A DNA stretch of 64,000 nucleotides from Perkinsus olseni (taxonomy: Eukaryota; Perkinsozoa; Perkinsida; Perkinsidae): contig JABANP010000142.1 of the NCBI GenBank assembly GCA_013115135.1, forward strand, positions 49,167 to 113,166, in the 5' to 3' direction. Below are positions 15,050 to 27,593 of the stretch, piece by piece. The position numbers and the translations under genes were made by a program. Below the pieces are notes generated by a model. The model did no database searches and was not told where the DNA came from. It worked only from the letters and a program-made list of their open reading frames with translations. Position 1 is the first letter of the stretch; each line of letters begins with the position of its first letter.

Positions 15050-15387
15050 TCGAAGAGGAGTGAGTAACGCTGAATGAAACCTACGATGACGAAGCTTCAG
15101 AGACCATCATAGAGTTACCAAGGAACTAAGTAGTGTACCAGCACCCAGAGGATTGAGGTTACTTGGACGTAGACAACAGGAGGCAGCAGGTCTCCCCAGA
15201 CTTCACCGGACAGGTTCCCTCCCAAGCATTCCCAGAAACAGCCCACCCCTCCCACTGATTGATAATATCACCACGCCACATGCCAGGAGGAATAAGTGAA
15301 ACCGAGACAGTTAACCGCCTCTTGTTCAGCATTAGAGCCCTTATTGGAGTATCAACGTGTTGGACGTTATAGTGGAAGTTGCAGTGC
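15050..15387. other. intergenic
   Basis: About 340 bp between the DAHP synthase start and the stop of the PDAP1-like gene, both minus. Nothing recognised. Confidence 0.5.
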
Positions 15388-16298
15388 TCAGTGCTTGCCC
15401 TTCTTCTTGCCGCCTCCTCTACGCCTCGGACCAGCAGTCATGGTTGTGGCTCCCATGGCTTCAGCAAGGGCTGAGGTGGGCCTGAAATGAGGCATTCCTT
15501 GAAAATATCCAAGGTCGAAGCGTGTCCTCTATGATCACCTGTTCGGAGGCTCTCGACCAGCCTGTACTCCGACAGCGGGTCCCTCTGTGCTGCCAGTGAC
15601 GCCAGCTTCAGCCATCGCTGCCTCTTCCGACTCGCGCTTCTTAGCAGCCGCCTCACGGCGGGCCCTCACCTAGTGGATACCAAATGCTTCAAGATGGTGT
15701 TTGAATGCTCTGCGCTCCTCACCTCCGCCAGGCGCCGAGCCTGGGCCTTGAACTCTGCGGTTTCGCCCTTGGCCTGCTTCTCGAGGTATGCTTTATGGGC
15801 CTGAACATGATCAGCATGATCATCAGGTATCATTCGCACGCTAACCACTACAGCCTCCTTAGCAGCGGCCTCGCGTTCTCGTCGAGTGGGTTGATGCTTC
15901 TGATCAGCTCCGATGGGTGCGATGTCGTCATCAGAGTCCGACCTGTAAAACGCGGTGTTGTGAACCAGGAGTGTTGAGCAGCATGACTACCCTGCCGCAG
16001 GCTTGACCTCGGGAGCCCTCTTAGATCGAGCAGGTGCAGCAGCGGCGGCAGCTGGCTCGTCATCCGAGGATGATTCTTCTTCCTCTGCCTGCTGCTGCTG
16101 GCGACGTTTAATCTGAACGCCATCAGATTTCCCCGCCTCCAGTACTTCCTCAGTCTAGGCTACCTGCTCGACATCCCGATTCCTTCGGGCAATAGCATCG
16201 AAGTCCTCTTCTTCGACATACTTCTTACCAGTCCTCGCGCCACGACCACCTCCACGATGGTCCACTTTATTCCTAGAGCGCTGGTCACGACCCGGCAT
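15388..16298 (-). CDS. PDAP1/PP28-family casein-kinase substrate phosphoprotein
   Basis: ATG 16298 (MPGRDQRSRNKVDHRGGGRG) to TGA 15388-15390 (GGGKKKGKH). Order of features: basic Arg/Gly-rich start, acidic Glu/Asp/Ser tract (EEEESSSDDE, about 16070; DSDDDIAPIGADQKHQPTRR, about 15930), then a charged helical segment AHKAYLEKQAKGETAEFKA with RRLAEVR (about 15770-15715), matching the conserved C-terminal block of 28-kDa heat- and acid-stable phosphoprotein ([20 protein letters not shown] in animals). The family is small, ubiquitous in eukaryotes and of uncertain role; animal members bind PDGF-A or act in translation and stress. Four or five short introns. The family call rests on motif order and composition rather than on long identity. 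Confidence 0.7.
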
Positions 16299-16621
16299 TA
16301 TCCAACAACTTAGAATACAGAGGAACTGATGGATGACGACCGGTGTATCGATGAAGCCGCGGTCACGCTCCCCGTGACGTGTGGTCTATGCCGCCGCTAC
16401 CGCGTCACAATCTGACCCCTCATGCTGCTAGGCTCGGAGGAGCGACCGATAAGTGACACAACAAGTCCGGCACCCCATGGACCCTCCCCGACCCTAGCCT
16501 GTTCGATGAACACCAGTGATGATAGTAGTCGACTGATGATGATAGTCAGGAAACTGTTACAATGATTGTGATATGGTATCGGTAATATAGCACGACGTAT
16601 AGTAGTATAATCATCGTATTA
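16299..16621. other. intergenic
   Basis: About 320 bp, A+T-richer than its surroundings with repeated GATGATAGTAGT-like simple sequence around 16518-16545. No gene seen. Confidence 0.5.
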
Positions 16622-17263
16622 TTAGCGACGCATACGAGGGCCAGCAGCCTCACCACGACCTACGCAACAGTGGACTCAGTATAGGTGCCGCATGAAGAAG
16701 GAAGCATACTACCTTTGCCCGCAGGCATACCAGCACCCTTCCCTTTACCCTTGCCCTTGCCTGGAAGTAACGTGACACCTCTCTATCCTCATGCCACAGC
16801 CTGCGGTACTACTACCTTTCCCAGTGGTCATCTTCTCGGCCTTCATGCGTTGGAGCCTAATAGCATCCTCTTGTACCATATCCACCACACCATCGGGTAT
16901 CCGAAGGTACCTTTATGATCAACCATCAATACACTAGCGTCACGTCAGCATATTAGCCCTACTTAACATGATTCCCTCGTATGTAAGCCTCAGCCAACTT
17001 CCAGAAGCGGTCACCATCCTACAGCAACGACATGAAGCAACGAAGCTGTGTCCGCGGTCTACCTTGCTGGTGAGGACAGCATCTCTGATATGTAGATTCA
17101 TCCACGAGTCACAATTGGCCAACACACCTGAGTAGGCCTCGCCATTCTTCAACTCAACCATCTGAAGGGAGGATGGTCGATAGACGGGAGTCCACCGGAT
17201 GGGGTCTGATCTTACGATGGGCTGCCCTTGGGCCGTCTTCAGCAGGCTCATAGGCAAAACCAT
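16622..17263 (-). CDS. LSM4: U6 snRNA-associated Sm-like protein LSm4
   Basis: ATG 17263 to TAA 16622-16624. The protein starts [15 protein letters not shown] and, after an intron of about 54 bp, continues [20 protein letters not shown] and [12 protein letters not shown] (Sm motif 1), then [16 protein letters not shown] and [14 protein letters not shown] (Sm motif 2, with the LR/IPD turn). The C-terminus is Gly/Lys-rich and ends [11 protein letters not shown], the usual RG/GK-rich LSm4 tail. LSm4 is a subunit of the LSm1-7 and LSm2-8 rings that act in mRNA decapping and U6 snRNA stability. All junctions are 44-55 bp GT...AG introns. Length and motif spacing fit the family. Confidence 0.92.
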
Positions 17264-17539
17264 TGTTCTCGGGCGGTGTGAAAAGCAGAAGCCAACTGCC
17301 TCAGAGTACCGCATCCCGACGTTCTGGGAACACAACCCAATCTAGATTCCGAAAATACTTAAAACGACAATGTGTTTTTGATGTTGATGCTGTTGCCGTT
17401 GGAATGCTAGCAGCTATTGATTCATCGTAGGAGGGCGGCAGTCAAGCATAGGGAGGCGGAAGTCACTGCAGTGATCACACACGAATAGAGGGAGACTGTG
17501 AGGTCGCCGCTGTTACTGCTGCTGAGGATGGTAAGGAGA

Positions 17540-20069
17540 TTACTCCTTGCCCATCTGTCTTCCAGCTCTGATGACCTCATCAACGAGCAAGAGCTGCTGG
17601 GCTAGCACCTACACATTACGCAAGTCAGTCAGGAACCGGCCCATTGTTAATGCGGTCATTTAACTTACGGGTGCTAAGGCGAGGTACTCCTTCTTGACAA
17701 CGTAATTATCCCAGATACCTGAGGATGATCATCGCTTGCCTTCTATTATTACAACTGCTAGCTCACCTTCAGCGGCTGGTGAGATAGCATCGCCTGTGTA
17801 GACGTCCAGACCAACTGGCTCACCATCAGCGTTCTGGTACTCTGAGAGAGTTCAACGATGGAGCCGTGAGCACCGACAGACTGCTACGGTACCTTCCTGC
17901 AGGGTGAGTATGGTATCCTGGATATCGAAGCCACTGTTCTCGGCCAGGGTTTGGGGTATCGCCTAACAACATCACAGGTGATACAGAGAGTCGAATGTTG
18001 AGGTGATTGGTACTACCAGCATGGCCTTAGCAAAAACTTCAACGCCAAGCTTAGTTTTACCGCTGACACTCTTCTTCATGAACTCCATCAGGTGGTCATG
18101 ACCAGCCAGCTCGAAAGCACCTACAAGAAGGACATGAGGCAGAGAGGCTCTTCCACCGTCCTACCAGCTCCAGGGACAACTGCACCGTCCTGAGCCGCAT
18201 TCCTCACAGCACGTAGGCCATCGCGGACCTGAGACAGGTCCCTTTCAAACACAAGCTTTGCAACTAGCAGCCTACGGCGTCCTTCATCTGGTTAATGACG
18301 TAATCATTGGAGCCCTTGAGGAGGATGGTGCACGAACGGGGATGCCTGATACGGCGAGAGATGAATGTAGGCGAGGACTCTGGTCGCTAGCCTTACTGAA
18401 CTCCCTCGATGAAGGTATACTTATCATCACCCAAAACCTTCTCGTACACCTCATCAGCGTAGCCGAGGTCATCAGGGGTAAGCTAGAGATGAAGATGGCA
18501 ACACCTCGCCAAGCAGTGGTGTATTACGTCCTCCACAGAGTTCACAGCCACACCACCGCATGCAAGTACAAGACGTTCCATGTTCCTCCGCTTAGCCCTA
18601 CGCAATGCCATGATGCCCTCCTTGGCCAACATGTCCAAGGCCGGGGGGTCGATACCTGTACCGGAAAATAAACAAGCGGTAGTGATCGGAGAGGATAACT
18701 CACCCTTCTGGTTGATAACAACGAAGTGCTTGCCGGTCTTGTCGGAGTCGCCACAAACAGTCTGCTTTAATTCGATAATCTTAGCCACCTGACAACAACA
18801 GCCCATCATCGCAGAGTCTACTACGAGAGCACCTCCAGCCCACCTTGTCATCAGTGAACTTCCTCTCAGATTCGACCAAACGTTCCCTCTGCTCGGCATT
18901 GCTGTAAGCGAAAGTCGTATTCACCTGATGATAGTCGGCGAGTATCCGAGCAGGTGACCATCCCTGTTGGCCTTACCTCAGCCTTCTCGTATTCTAGACT
19001 AACGTTACACGTGAGTATGTAGCAGTTCTCGAGCCTGTGAGGCATGTCGGGATGACGGGTGCCATGGTCCAAGACAAGACCCTTGACCAGCCTAGAGTAC
19101 CACAACTTAACCAACTCACGGAAGTCAATATGGTCAGCATGCACTTACCTGGTCTCCATAGCAAGCCTCTCCTGCATGGTCATGATTTCTACCATATTCA
19201 AATCCACTTCCTCACTCTCAGTACGGATCTGTAATAACGACGACGACACTGAAGGTGGAGTGAGGTAAGGCTACTCCTTACCAGTTGAAGAGCCTGAACA
19301 ATGATGTCTGCCAACTGGTCGGCCTGCTTGCCAGGAAGCTTCGTCCGGAGGGAGGTTCCTGCCATACACGTGGATAATCAACGATCGGCTTGCTTCTCCA
19401 TCAAGGTGGTAGTACTGGCGATGCATGAGAGTATATCACTATCATCCCAGCCACACTTCACTTTAAACTCTTCCAGGAAGGTTGCTATCTGAAGCAGTAG
19501 TAGGCATGAGCATGCATGGCGAGGGGCCTCCTTCTTACCTCCATCCGGGCAGCATCGAAACCATCCGCTAGAATGCGAGGGTGTACACCATCAACTATGT
19601 ATCTGTGAAGATGGCGTTCGGAATAGCTATAGTTGACACTCGCGCTACCTCTGGGATAACTTCATGAGTTCACTGATGAAGAGGATAGTAGACGTCGTAC
19701 CATCACCGCTGGTCTCGTCTTGTGCTGCCGCGGCTCGGGCTGTAGCATACCACAACATGACGGACTCTCAGCGCCGATAGGCCTACTACCTATCATGGAA
19801 GCTGTAGGGTGCTGGATTTGCATCTCTTTGAGAAGGACACTCCCATCTTTGGTGATCTTGATCTGGCCAGCGCCCCCAACGAGCCTGCAATGAGTTCGGA
19901 TTGGTGTGGTATGATATTCCTCCGTTCACCCATACTACATTTTCAGAGTGCCTCTAGGGCCTAAATTGCTCTTCATAACCTCGCTGAGGCCTTGGGCGGC
20001 GTTACAGTTGACCATCAACGCTTGAGTGGCCTTCAACACATCAGCTTTGGAGTTAACGACGCTAACCAT
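17540..20069 (-). CDS. CCT6: T-complex chaperonin subunit zeta (CCT6)
   Basis: ATG 20069 to TAA 17540-17542. Exon 1 reads [20 protein letters not shown] and [11 protein letters not shown]; then [49 protein letters not shown] (the ATPase GDGTT motif, about 19705), [11 protein letters not shown] (about 19600), [20 protein letters not shown] (about 19050), [20 protein letters not shown] (about 18640) and [16 protein letters not shown] (about 18560). The end is [16 protein letters not shown]. This order and the QIQHPTAS and GVHPRI signatures identify the zeta subunit of the cytosolic hetero-oligomeric chaperonin that folds actin and tubulin. More than ten short introns. The frame is consistent across the exons I checked. 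Confidence 0.9.
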
Positions 20070-20575
20070 TACTCGGGAGGATCACAAACGAACTGATGCA
20101 TGCCACTGAAGCTCATAATGAGCACCCGAGCTTAGCCACCGATTCATGCGTGGTACCTCTATGTAGCTTCCTCAAACCCAATCTGAATTATAGATGATAA
20201 CATGGAAGGGCCTTCAAAGATGAATGCAGCCAGACGTGTTCAATATCCGATACGATACAGTCAGGTAGACGGATGGTATCTTGGATGCCTCGGCCAGGGT
20301 AGGAAAGGTAAATCGATCACGATGGCGGGCGCTAGTGTAATTTTATAGTAAATGGTGGATGGTGAGTAAGAGGCTATGAAAAGGTGGGATCATGCCTGTA
20401 TGGTATGAGAGGAGGAGTGAGGGTCTGTCTGATGCTGCTCTCAATAGCTAGTGGGTGAAGGTCTGAACGGTCTAAATGTCGATGAGGCGGAGGTGGACGC
20501 ATAGGACGCCACCGGCGGTGTCATGATGATCGATTGACGGCTGTTAAAAGAGTTGTTCGTTTTCCTCGTATTTGA
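20070..20575. other. divergent intergenic region between CCT6 and eIF1A
   Basis: About 500 bp between two genes transcribed away from each other, so it should carry both promoters. No TATA-like element or other motif stands out. The minus frames at 20441-20991 are antisense shadows of the eIF1A gene. Confidence 0.5.
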
Positions 20576-21338
20576 ATGGCTCCTAAGAACAAAGGAAAGG
20601 GAGGAAAGAACCGACGTCGCGGAAAGGGAGGACGCGGTGATGTCAAGCGAGAGCTTGAGTTCAAGGAAGATGGCCAGGAATACGCCCAGGTACACCAACT
20701 CGACCTATCTCGCATCTTGCATGAGTGGCAGCTGGGTATCCTCTTCGCACTTTGCAGGTCCTCAAGATGCTCGGCCAGGGTCGTGTCGAGCTCCAATGCT
20801 TTGATGGTGTGAAGCGACTGGGCCACATTCGCGGGAAGATGCGCAAGCGTGTGTGGATCCAGATCGGTGATATCGTAAGCACCGGCAACTGCAGACTTTC
20901 TCTTGACGGCCGACCTCTGCAGGTCCTTGCTTCCCTCCGTGACTTCCAAGATGAGAAGTGTGATATCATTCTCAAGTATTACTATTACCACATCTTCCGT
21001 TACCCGTCCATCTCCTTAACTAGGTATAACGTCGATGAGGCCCGTGCCCTGAAGCAGCACAAGGAGATACCTGATAACATCAAGATCAATGAGACTGACT
21101 TGATGGGCAATGAGGAAGGTAATAACACAACTCGCCACCCCTTCCCCCACTCTCTTCCATCAGGTTTCTCCGATGATGGCGTTGAATTCGCGGAGGACGT
21201 CGATGATGACGAGGAGGATGCAGGCAACCTCCTGGCCCCTCCCTCTGCCGCTGCCAACCTCAGTAATATACTCCGCTTCGACTCGCCTCAGTATCATGCC
21301 ATATCTTTTCAGCCAAGGCGGACATCGACGATATCTAA
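20576..21338 (+). CDS. EIF1A: translation initiation factor eIF1A
   Basis: ATG 20576 to TAA 21336-21338. The protein begins [19 protein letters not shown], then [51 protein letters not shown] (OB-fold S1-IF1 core), [16 protein letters not shown] and [20 protein letters not shown], and ends ADIDDI. Five introns of 45-60 bp are needed, including 48-bp introns at about 20877-20924 and 20975-21022; the final acceptor at about 21312 brings in the canonical DIDDI terminus. eIF1A binds the 40S A site and with eIF1 promotes scanning and start-codon choice. Family assignment is certain. The last intron start near 21263 is inferred from this terminus. Confidence 0.93.
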
Positions 21339-21573
21339 AGTGTTCATTAGTGGTCATCATGATGATGGTCATCCTCATCATCATCACCAACCTGCCGTTT
21401 CCTCGGTTCGAACTATTGCAGACAGCCGCTATTCATCAACTACTACCATGACTTGTGTTTCAAACGTAAACGGAGTATGGAGGCTGCTGGTGCTGGTCAC
21501 GCCCCGCTTTGTCGGGTCTGTCGTATTACTACTTGGCAGTTTCATACGTGAATTTTGGAATTGTAAGGTCGTC

Positions 21574-23497
21574 ATGCCGCCAGCCGAGGGTCATCAGGAG
21601 TACATCCAAAAAAAGATCAACCCAGTCCTTGAGAATCTTGTCACCCAGGTAACCTCCGGGTCAACTTCCTTCCTCGATGCCGGTACCGGTTCAGTTGCTC
21701 CTGGAGCGCCCCGAAGATCCTGTACCTTTCATGATTCAGTGGCTATCAGACTACGTAGGGGCTCTGTTGGTTCATCACAGTGGGAGTCATGGCCCTTCCC
21801 AATGATACATGATCGCCATGCCTTGAGACTAAAATAAGCGATTCCCGTTCAGTCCCGTAGTCCTGCTGCTGCTGGCCCGACCACCACTACCCAGGGTGAA
21901 TCTTCGACGTCGGGAGAAGTCGCTAGACTGCAGTCTGAAGTTGAATCCCTCCGAGCGTACGGCGTCTCGGGTGTGACAGTGATATCCAATCCTACTCTGT
22001 GGAAGGTATGTAAAGGAGCTCGAGGCCGAAGCAATCAGAGTTGGAGGCGGAGAAGGCAGCCGCTGCCTCGTCGTTGCCGTGTGCTCCCTCTACTACCACC
22101 AAGGGTGAGGAAGATTCTGCTGACGAGGTACGAGTCCAACCCCTGCATGGAGGTCATCACATCGTGTGTGCTTGGCAGGACAGCTCAGACGACGATGATG
22201 ATGAGGATGTCGTCGATGAGCTACCCCCGGTGCCTGCTAGTTATCATCATAGGGGTCCGAGGGCGAGCGTTAGTGCTGAAGCATATGGCGAGTGGAATAA
22301 GTACGCATAGCCACCCCGGAGGGCGCAGATACGTCCATGTGCAGGAAGCGTACTGACTTCGTGGCACCGGTGTACCCGAAGACCGAGGAGCAGTCAGCTC
22401 GCATAAGGTCCGTTCTCAATCAAAGCTTCCTTTTCATGTCTGTTGATGAGAAAAGTTTGGATGTTGTTATCGGTGCTATGGTGGAGAAGGTAGGAGCGTC
22501 TCATCATCGGTTATCGAATATTTTGCCGTTTACACAGGTAATAGAACCAGGGCAACGTGTCATCAATCAGGGCGATGACGGTGATGTCCTCTACGTTGTC
22601 GAATCTGGTAAGACCATTTCCACATCCTGCATCTCCTCAACACTCTGTGCTGGTGTTAGGTGAGTTGGATTGCTACAAGAAGTTGCCTGGAGAAGAAGAG
22701 GAGAAGTTAGTAAAGACCTGCACCGGAGGGTGACGCCTTTGGTGAGCTCGCCTTGCTCTACAACACTCCTCGAGCAGCGAGTGTGCAGGCCAGGTTAGTA
22801 GCACAGAGATCCTCCCGTGCTGTTGCAGTGATTATTCCGGTTAGGGGCCGCTGCGTGGTATGGCAGCTGGACCGAGAGACTTTCAACCATATTGTAAAGG
22901 AAGCTGCTGCGTCTAAGAGAGAGAAGCATGAGGCCTTCCTCAAGAGCGTACCCCTTCTGGAGAGCATGGATAGGTAGTATTAGAACGGCCACCCCCCTCC
23001 ATTGCTACGATACCTGCCGAGCTAACCGCGAAAGTGGATGACCAACATTGGTAGTTACGAGAGATCTAAGATTGCCGATGCATTGCGGACTGAGAACTAC
23101 AAGGCGGGAGAGACTATCGTACGACAGGGTGATACCGGTGATAAGTTCTACATGGTGGAAGAGGGCGAGTGTACGGTGTATAAGGTCTATGTCCAAGACC
23201 AGGTAATAGGGGTTAGGGAGGAGTACAGTAGCACCTCTATTGGTGGCATATAGGAGCCTAAGGAGGTCATGCATATAAGGAGTGGTGACTACTTTGGCGA
23301 GTTGGCGCTATTGAGCAACGACCCTCGAGCCGCTACGGTGAAGGCCAAGACCGACTGCCAGGTACTAATCTCCTAGTCGAAGTATTGTTGTGTAATGCCA
23401 TCGTCATCAGGTTCTATCGCTGGACCGTAGGAGCTTTAAGAGGCTGCTCGGCCCCCTTGAGGACATCCTCAAGCGTAACACTGCTCGTTACGAGTAG
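21574..23497 (+). CDS. cAMP-dependent protein kinase regulatory subunit
   Basis: ATG 21574 ([20 protein letters not shown]) to TAG 23495-23497. Domains in order: an RIIa/DPY30-like dimerisation segment (ENLVTQ then [17 protein letters not shown]), an acidic linker, a pseudo-inhibitor region ([13 protein letters not shown], about 22270), VPxYPKT and cyclic-nucleotide domain A ([30 protein letters not shown] with the phosphate-binding GEL...PRAA motif), and domain B ([31 protein letters not shown]). It ends [17 protein letters not shown]. It holds the kinase inactive until cAMP binds. Both binding cassettes keep the Glu and Arg that contact cAMP. Eleven or so introns of 44-99 bp. Near 22723 one extra base separates VKTC from PEGDAFGEL (see findings). 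Confidence 0.9.
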
Positions 23498-23976
23498 GCA
23501 GCAACCTCACCTGTTATCAACGCCCGAATACTAGCAGCAATGGCACGAGCACGATGCATGCTCCTGTTGCACCGGCTACTCTACTACTATTGATGACCTC
23601 TTCCCAATCGTCAACTGTTGAAGTGAATGGTGTAGTAATATGAGACTGTTGTAGTGATAAGACAAGTGTTACGAGAATTCTACAAGTGCCGTTTCGTCAG
23701 CTGCTGCTTCTGTTGCTCGCTCCCTTGATAGCTAAACTGTCGCGGAGTGGCGGCAGTAGTGGTAAAACTTCCGGTAAAGAGATCTCTCCTTAATAGGTCA
23801 GTCATGAAGGGTAATTGCATAATAGTAGTAGCATCTTCCTTTATCTTCAATCATCCTTTATGTGCCACATCATCATCATAAGCGGTTTGTGGGGGTAGTA
23901 ATAACCTCAGTATAGTATTGAGTTCCTTTGGATCCCTCACCTCCTTCGCCACTGCCCTTTTGCCAGTAATATTTAA
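23498..23976. other. intergenic
   Basis: About 480 bp between two plus-strand genes with GTAGTAG-type simple stretches. No coding or RNA feature recognised. Confidence 0.5.
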
Positions 23977-26900
23977 ATGACCGGACGGTCGAGTGATGTC
24001 GCCGTCGACTCCTCCAACTCCGAGATAGAACTATCTCCGTCCAACTGTGCTGCTGCTAATGACCCGCCTCAGTCACTTCCCGATCAAAGAGCCTCTTTCT
24101 CCCTCCAGTCGAATACCCTCAGCTTCCGGTAGTATTAACAAGCTTTTCACTCGCCGCCTATGGTGGCCTTGTAGGCACACTATGTCGCTGCAACAAGAAT
24201 CGCACCAGTTAAAAGGGTGGACATCCTCAGTATGAAGCCTATGAGACGTAAAGCTCACAGTACTACTGCAATCACTACCTCCAGACTACCCCTTGTAGGT
24301 GTGTTTCTACGAGATGGAGCGTCGAAGGCTGGAGCGGTCGTTGGAGGGGTACAGAGCAGAGCCTGGCTGGGGTGCCAGGTTTGCCGCGGAACTTGTCGTT
24401 GTCTTGGTGAGCCGCCCATCCTCGACCAAAGCTTCGACTTGGTGCATCCTCTCCAGGTAGCATTCATTCTCTTATCTAACTCCATCGGCCGCAATGTCTT
24501 GGCCCAATTATTTCCCGATAAGAACAATCAAGCGGTGTTCCTTGTGGTCCCTAGTGTGGTTACTGTAATAATACCGCTATTCCCCTTCTCAGTGTACATC
24601 ACCTTGTAGGGTCTCCTCATCATAGTAGCATTAATAAGAATATCTTTTCGAAGGAGAAGTGCTATATCGACCCTAGCCGTCACTGCTTTGTTGATTGGAG
24701 TGGTATGGATCATCTGGTTGTATAATCCAGCCGATAAGTGGCCAGTAAAAATATCGACATTAGACGCCCTTCGAGTGACCCTCCCGCTCAGGCCGCATCT
24801 CTGAAAAATATAATACTGGTCAGCGTCATTGTTGCTTCTATCGAAGTGCTATTGCTATTGATATACGTAAGCCGCCTGTTTCCCGCCCTGTGAGCTCTGA
24901 CCCCAGCCTGCAGGTTCTGACCCATTTTGGCTATCCTTGTATGCTCAAGAGAGTCCATCCGGATTTCCTCATTAAACACTGGTGGAGACTTCAACCAGTG
25001 GATGAGGAGAACGCCTTTGGGTAGTCCTCGTCATCTACTCATCGCTACCCTATGCCGTAAGCTTAGATATTCCTACCAACGCTATGGTCTATTCTCCCTC
25101 AATCGTAACATCTGTAACTACCATGGTGATGTGGACAGTAGAGGTCGGCCTCATGGTTTCGGCGTATGGACGGATGACTCTCGACACGGCGAGATCCTAA
25201 AAGGAGTCTGGATGAGTGGTACGTTTCATCTCTCGATACCATACTTCTCACTATTCGTATCCTAGGGTACCCTATGGGCCCTTTCGTGTCACGAGAGTTC
25301 AGCAGTGGTTCAGTGAGTGTCTGTCGCCGTATACTATGGGCCTCGACCCGAGCCGAACCTGGTAACAGTCCTGATCCTTACATCGTAGTAGCATGGCCAT
25401 CCATTGTCATCAGGTATTGACTGTAAATATATATTCCCTCATCGTATCGATTCATGCTTGTACGGTCTAGCATCCGTGGAATGCTCCGTTTCGGGATATT
25501 TCTTCAATCATCTTCCCAAAGTGCGGGAGTTGGTTACTCGTACTAGCAGCTTCGGGCAGGCAATAGACCACTTTAAACGAGAGTAAGTCTCATCGATCGC
25601 TATCCCTCGCACTCTACTGTCCATCCTAGGTTCGAGAAGACTGACGAGGAGCTTGTTAACGGCGAGTCTTTTGTCGGGTCAGAGAGAGATGCCTGTCGAA
25701 AGGATGTAGGATGCTCATCCCCACTGCCTTGTCGAGGACATAGCCTCTCAGTGCCCCGCCGCCCCTCCGGCCCTTCGATTACGGCTCCTCACTAGTTTCG
25801 GCGCTCTGGAAAGAGGCAGCTCGCAGTTGGCGACGCTAAAGGACGAGACCGGTAGGGCAGTAGAGTCGATGCTGCTGCGGTCCTCTGTCCGATATGGATT
25901 CTGTCAGTTGCTACGGAGACGGGCTTCCTTGAGCTCCTACCACCAGAGCCATGTTGTGAAAACTCGGATATGCTCTGGCAGGGAGAGGGTGCTCGAGATG
26001 GGAAGAGTAGCAGAATGTATAGTTGTGGTAATCCTCATATCGTTGCTCATCGTCTGGTGGCAGCCTTTACCCCTCCAGGTCATGCCTCTAGCATAACAGC
26101 TGCCCCATCGTACCTGATGCCAGTGCGGAATGCAGAGGCATTGGTCTATCTGCACGGCTACAACTGTCCAATATCAAGTGCCATCAAACGGCTTGGCCAA
26201 ATGCTAGCCCTGGGGCAGTTCCCATTGTGGGTCCGACCCTTCGTTTTCTCCCAGGGTAAAGCCCGAGGAGGATTACTACTATCATTATCAGTAGCGACCA
26301 TTCAGGCACTGGGTCAGCTTTGACTTATCACGCGGCCAGGGACTGCTTGGTCGACTATGCACCAGATCTAGCTGACTTTGTATCACAGCTCAGGGGAGCC
26401 GGATTTCGTCGAATACATTTCCTCGTACACTCCATGGGGGCAAGGTGGGAAACGACACGATCGGCACTCGGCGGCGGATCCTTTGCAGCTTGGCCCCTCA
26501 GGCTCTTCTGTGATGCCTTACCTTTCATGATACAAGACTCCCTAGTCCAGATACGGGCCTCCACTCATACCACATCCGTCTCAGCCATGTCTACTCCCGC
26601 CGGTACGTTCTCGTCCGATACAGCTGTACACTCCCTTCTCCGTATCACGGGTCGATACATCCCTCATTGACTGACCATGCACGCTGGGCAGGAACACGTC
26701 GGAATAGCAACATTCATTTCGAGTGCATTTCCCGCTCGTACTGGCGAGGAGGGGGCCACTGCAACTTCCGCTGTTTCAGATTCTGTATCACCACTGCCCT
26801 GTCACCCTATCATCGACCTAGAAGCGGCTCAGGACAGCAAGGGGGATCGTATGACTCTTCTGAATGTTATATTGGTTAATGCGGACTATCCTCTGGACAA

Positions 26901-27548
26901 GTTCCGCTACACCGTCCTACCCTCCTTACTCGAGTACTGTGAGCGGGTGACGGTGTATTCCGATAGCCGAGACGGTGCTCTTATGTGGTCTGAACTTTTT
27001 AATAGAGAAAAGGCTCTCGGGAAATTTGTTGGTACCCTTTCCTGCGTGGATGAGCAGAGTGGCCATACCTATGGTGAGGCCTATGTTGACGTCATGGACA
27101 CCACGCACATGGACCAGAATGTTCACCAACTCCGTCATAACTTCTTCAATTTGAATGTCCAAGTCGTGTCCGACATTGCAGAGATAGTCCAGTCCTGCAC
27201 GCCCGCGGCCAAGCGTAGCACTAGGCTCACTAAGACGGGTGAGTGCATCATCATCATCAGCATCAACTCTGGGACATCGCACCCGCGGTTGTTGTGTCAG
27301 GTAGAGGGAACGTATTCACATTCCTAAGTCCCCCCAGCTTTGTCAAAAACAACTAATAGAATCTATAATTGCTATATTAGCCAGATAATGTTTACTCTGT
27401 CACATAGCATCATGATAATAGTCCTAGGTTTGTACCATCTTTACTACCCATACCAGCGGTACACTCGCGCTTCTATCGCGTAGCTAACCATTGCTTCAGC
27501 TACCTCGACCCCTTCGAGCATCGGGCCTTCAACGTCCTGCGTTATTAA
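23977..27548 (+). CDS. membrane-anchored MORN-repeat alpha/beta-hydrolase (DUF900-like)
   Basis: Start ATG 23977 (MTGRSSDVAVDSSNSEIE), stop TAA 27546-27548. An Arg/Glu-rich cytosolic segment (about 24315-24400) is followed by several hydrophobic segments likely to span a membrane (about 24455-24870, for example LAVTALLIGVVWIIWLY and NIILVSVIVASIEVLLLL). A MORN-like motif YHGDVDSRGRPHGFGVW lies at about 25123. The catalytic region begins LVYLHGYNCPISSAIKRLGQ (about 26142), continues YHAARDCLVDYAPDLADF and IHFLVHSMGAR (nucleophile elbow GxSxG variant H-S-M-G, about 26420), and later DSRDGALMWSELF and MDTTHMDQN. Layout and the HGYN...HSMG motifs resemble the bacterial DUF900 hydrolase family. 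Substrate unknown. Internal exon joins, and whether all parts form one protein, are inferred; an alternative is two adjacent genes. Confidence 0.6.
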
Positions 27549-27593
27549 TTGGGAGGTGTGTATGGGAATCTAGCCCTTTCATGCAGTATACAA

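Noticed and set aside
20441..20991. Minus-strand ORFs over eIF1A
   Set aside because: Shadows of the plus-strand gene, which has clear family motifs.
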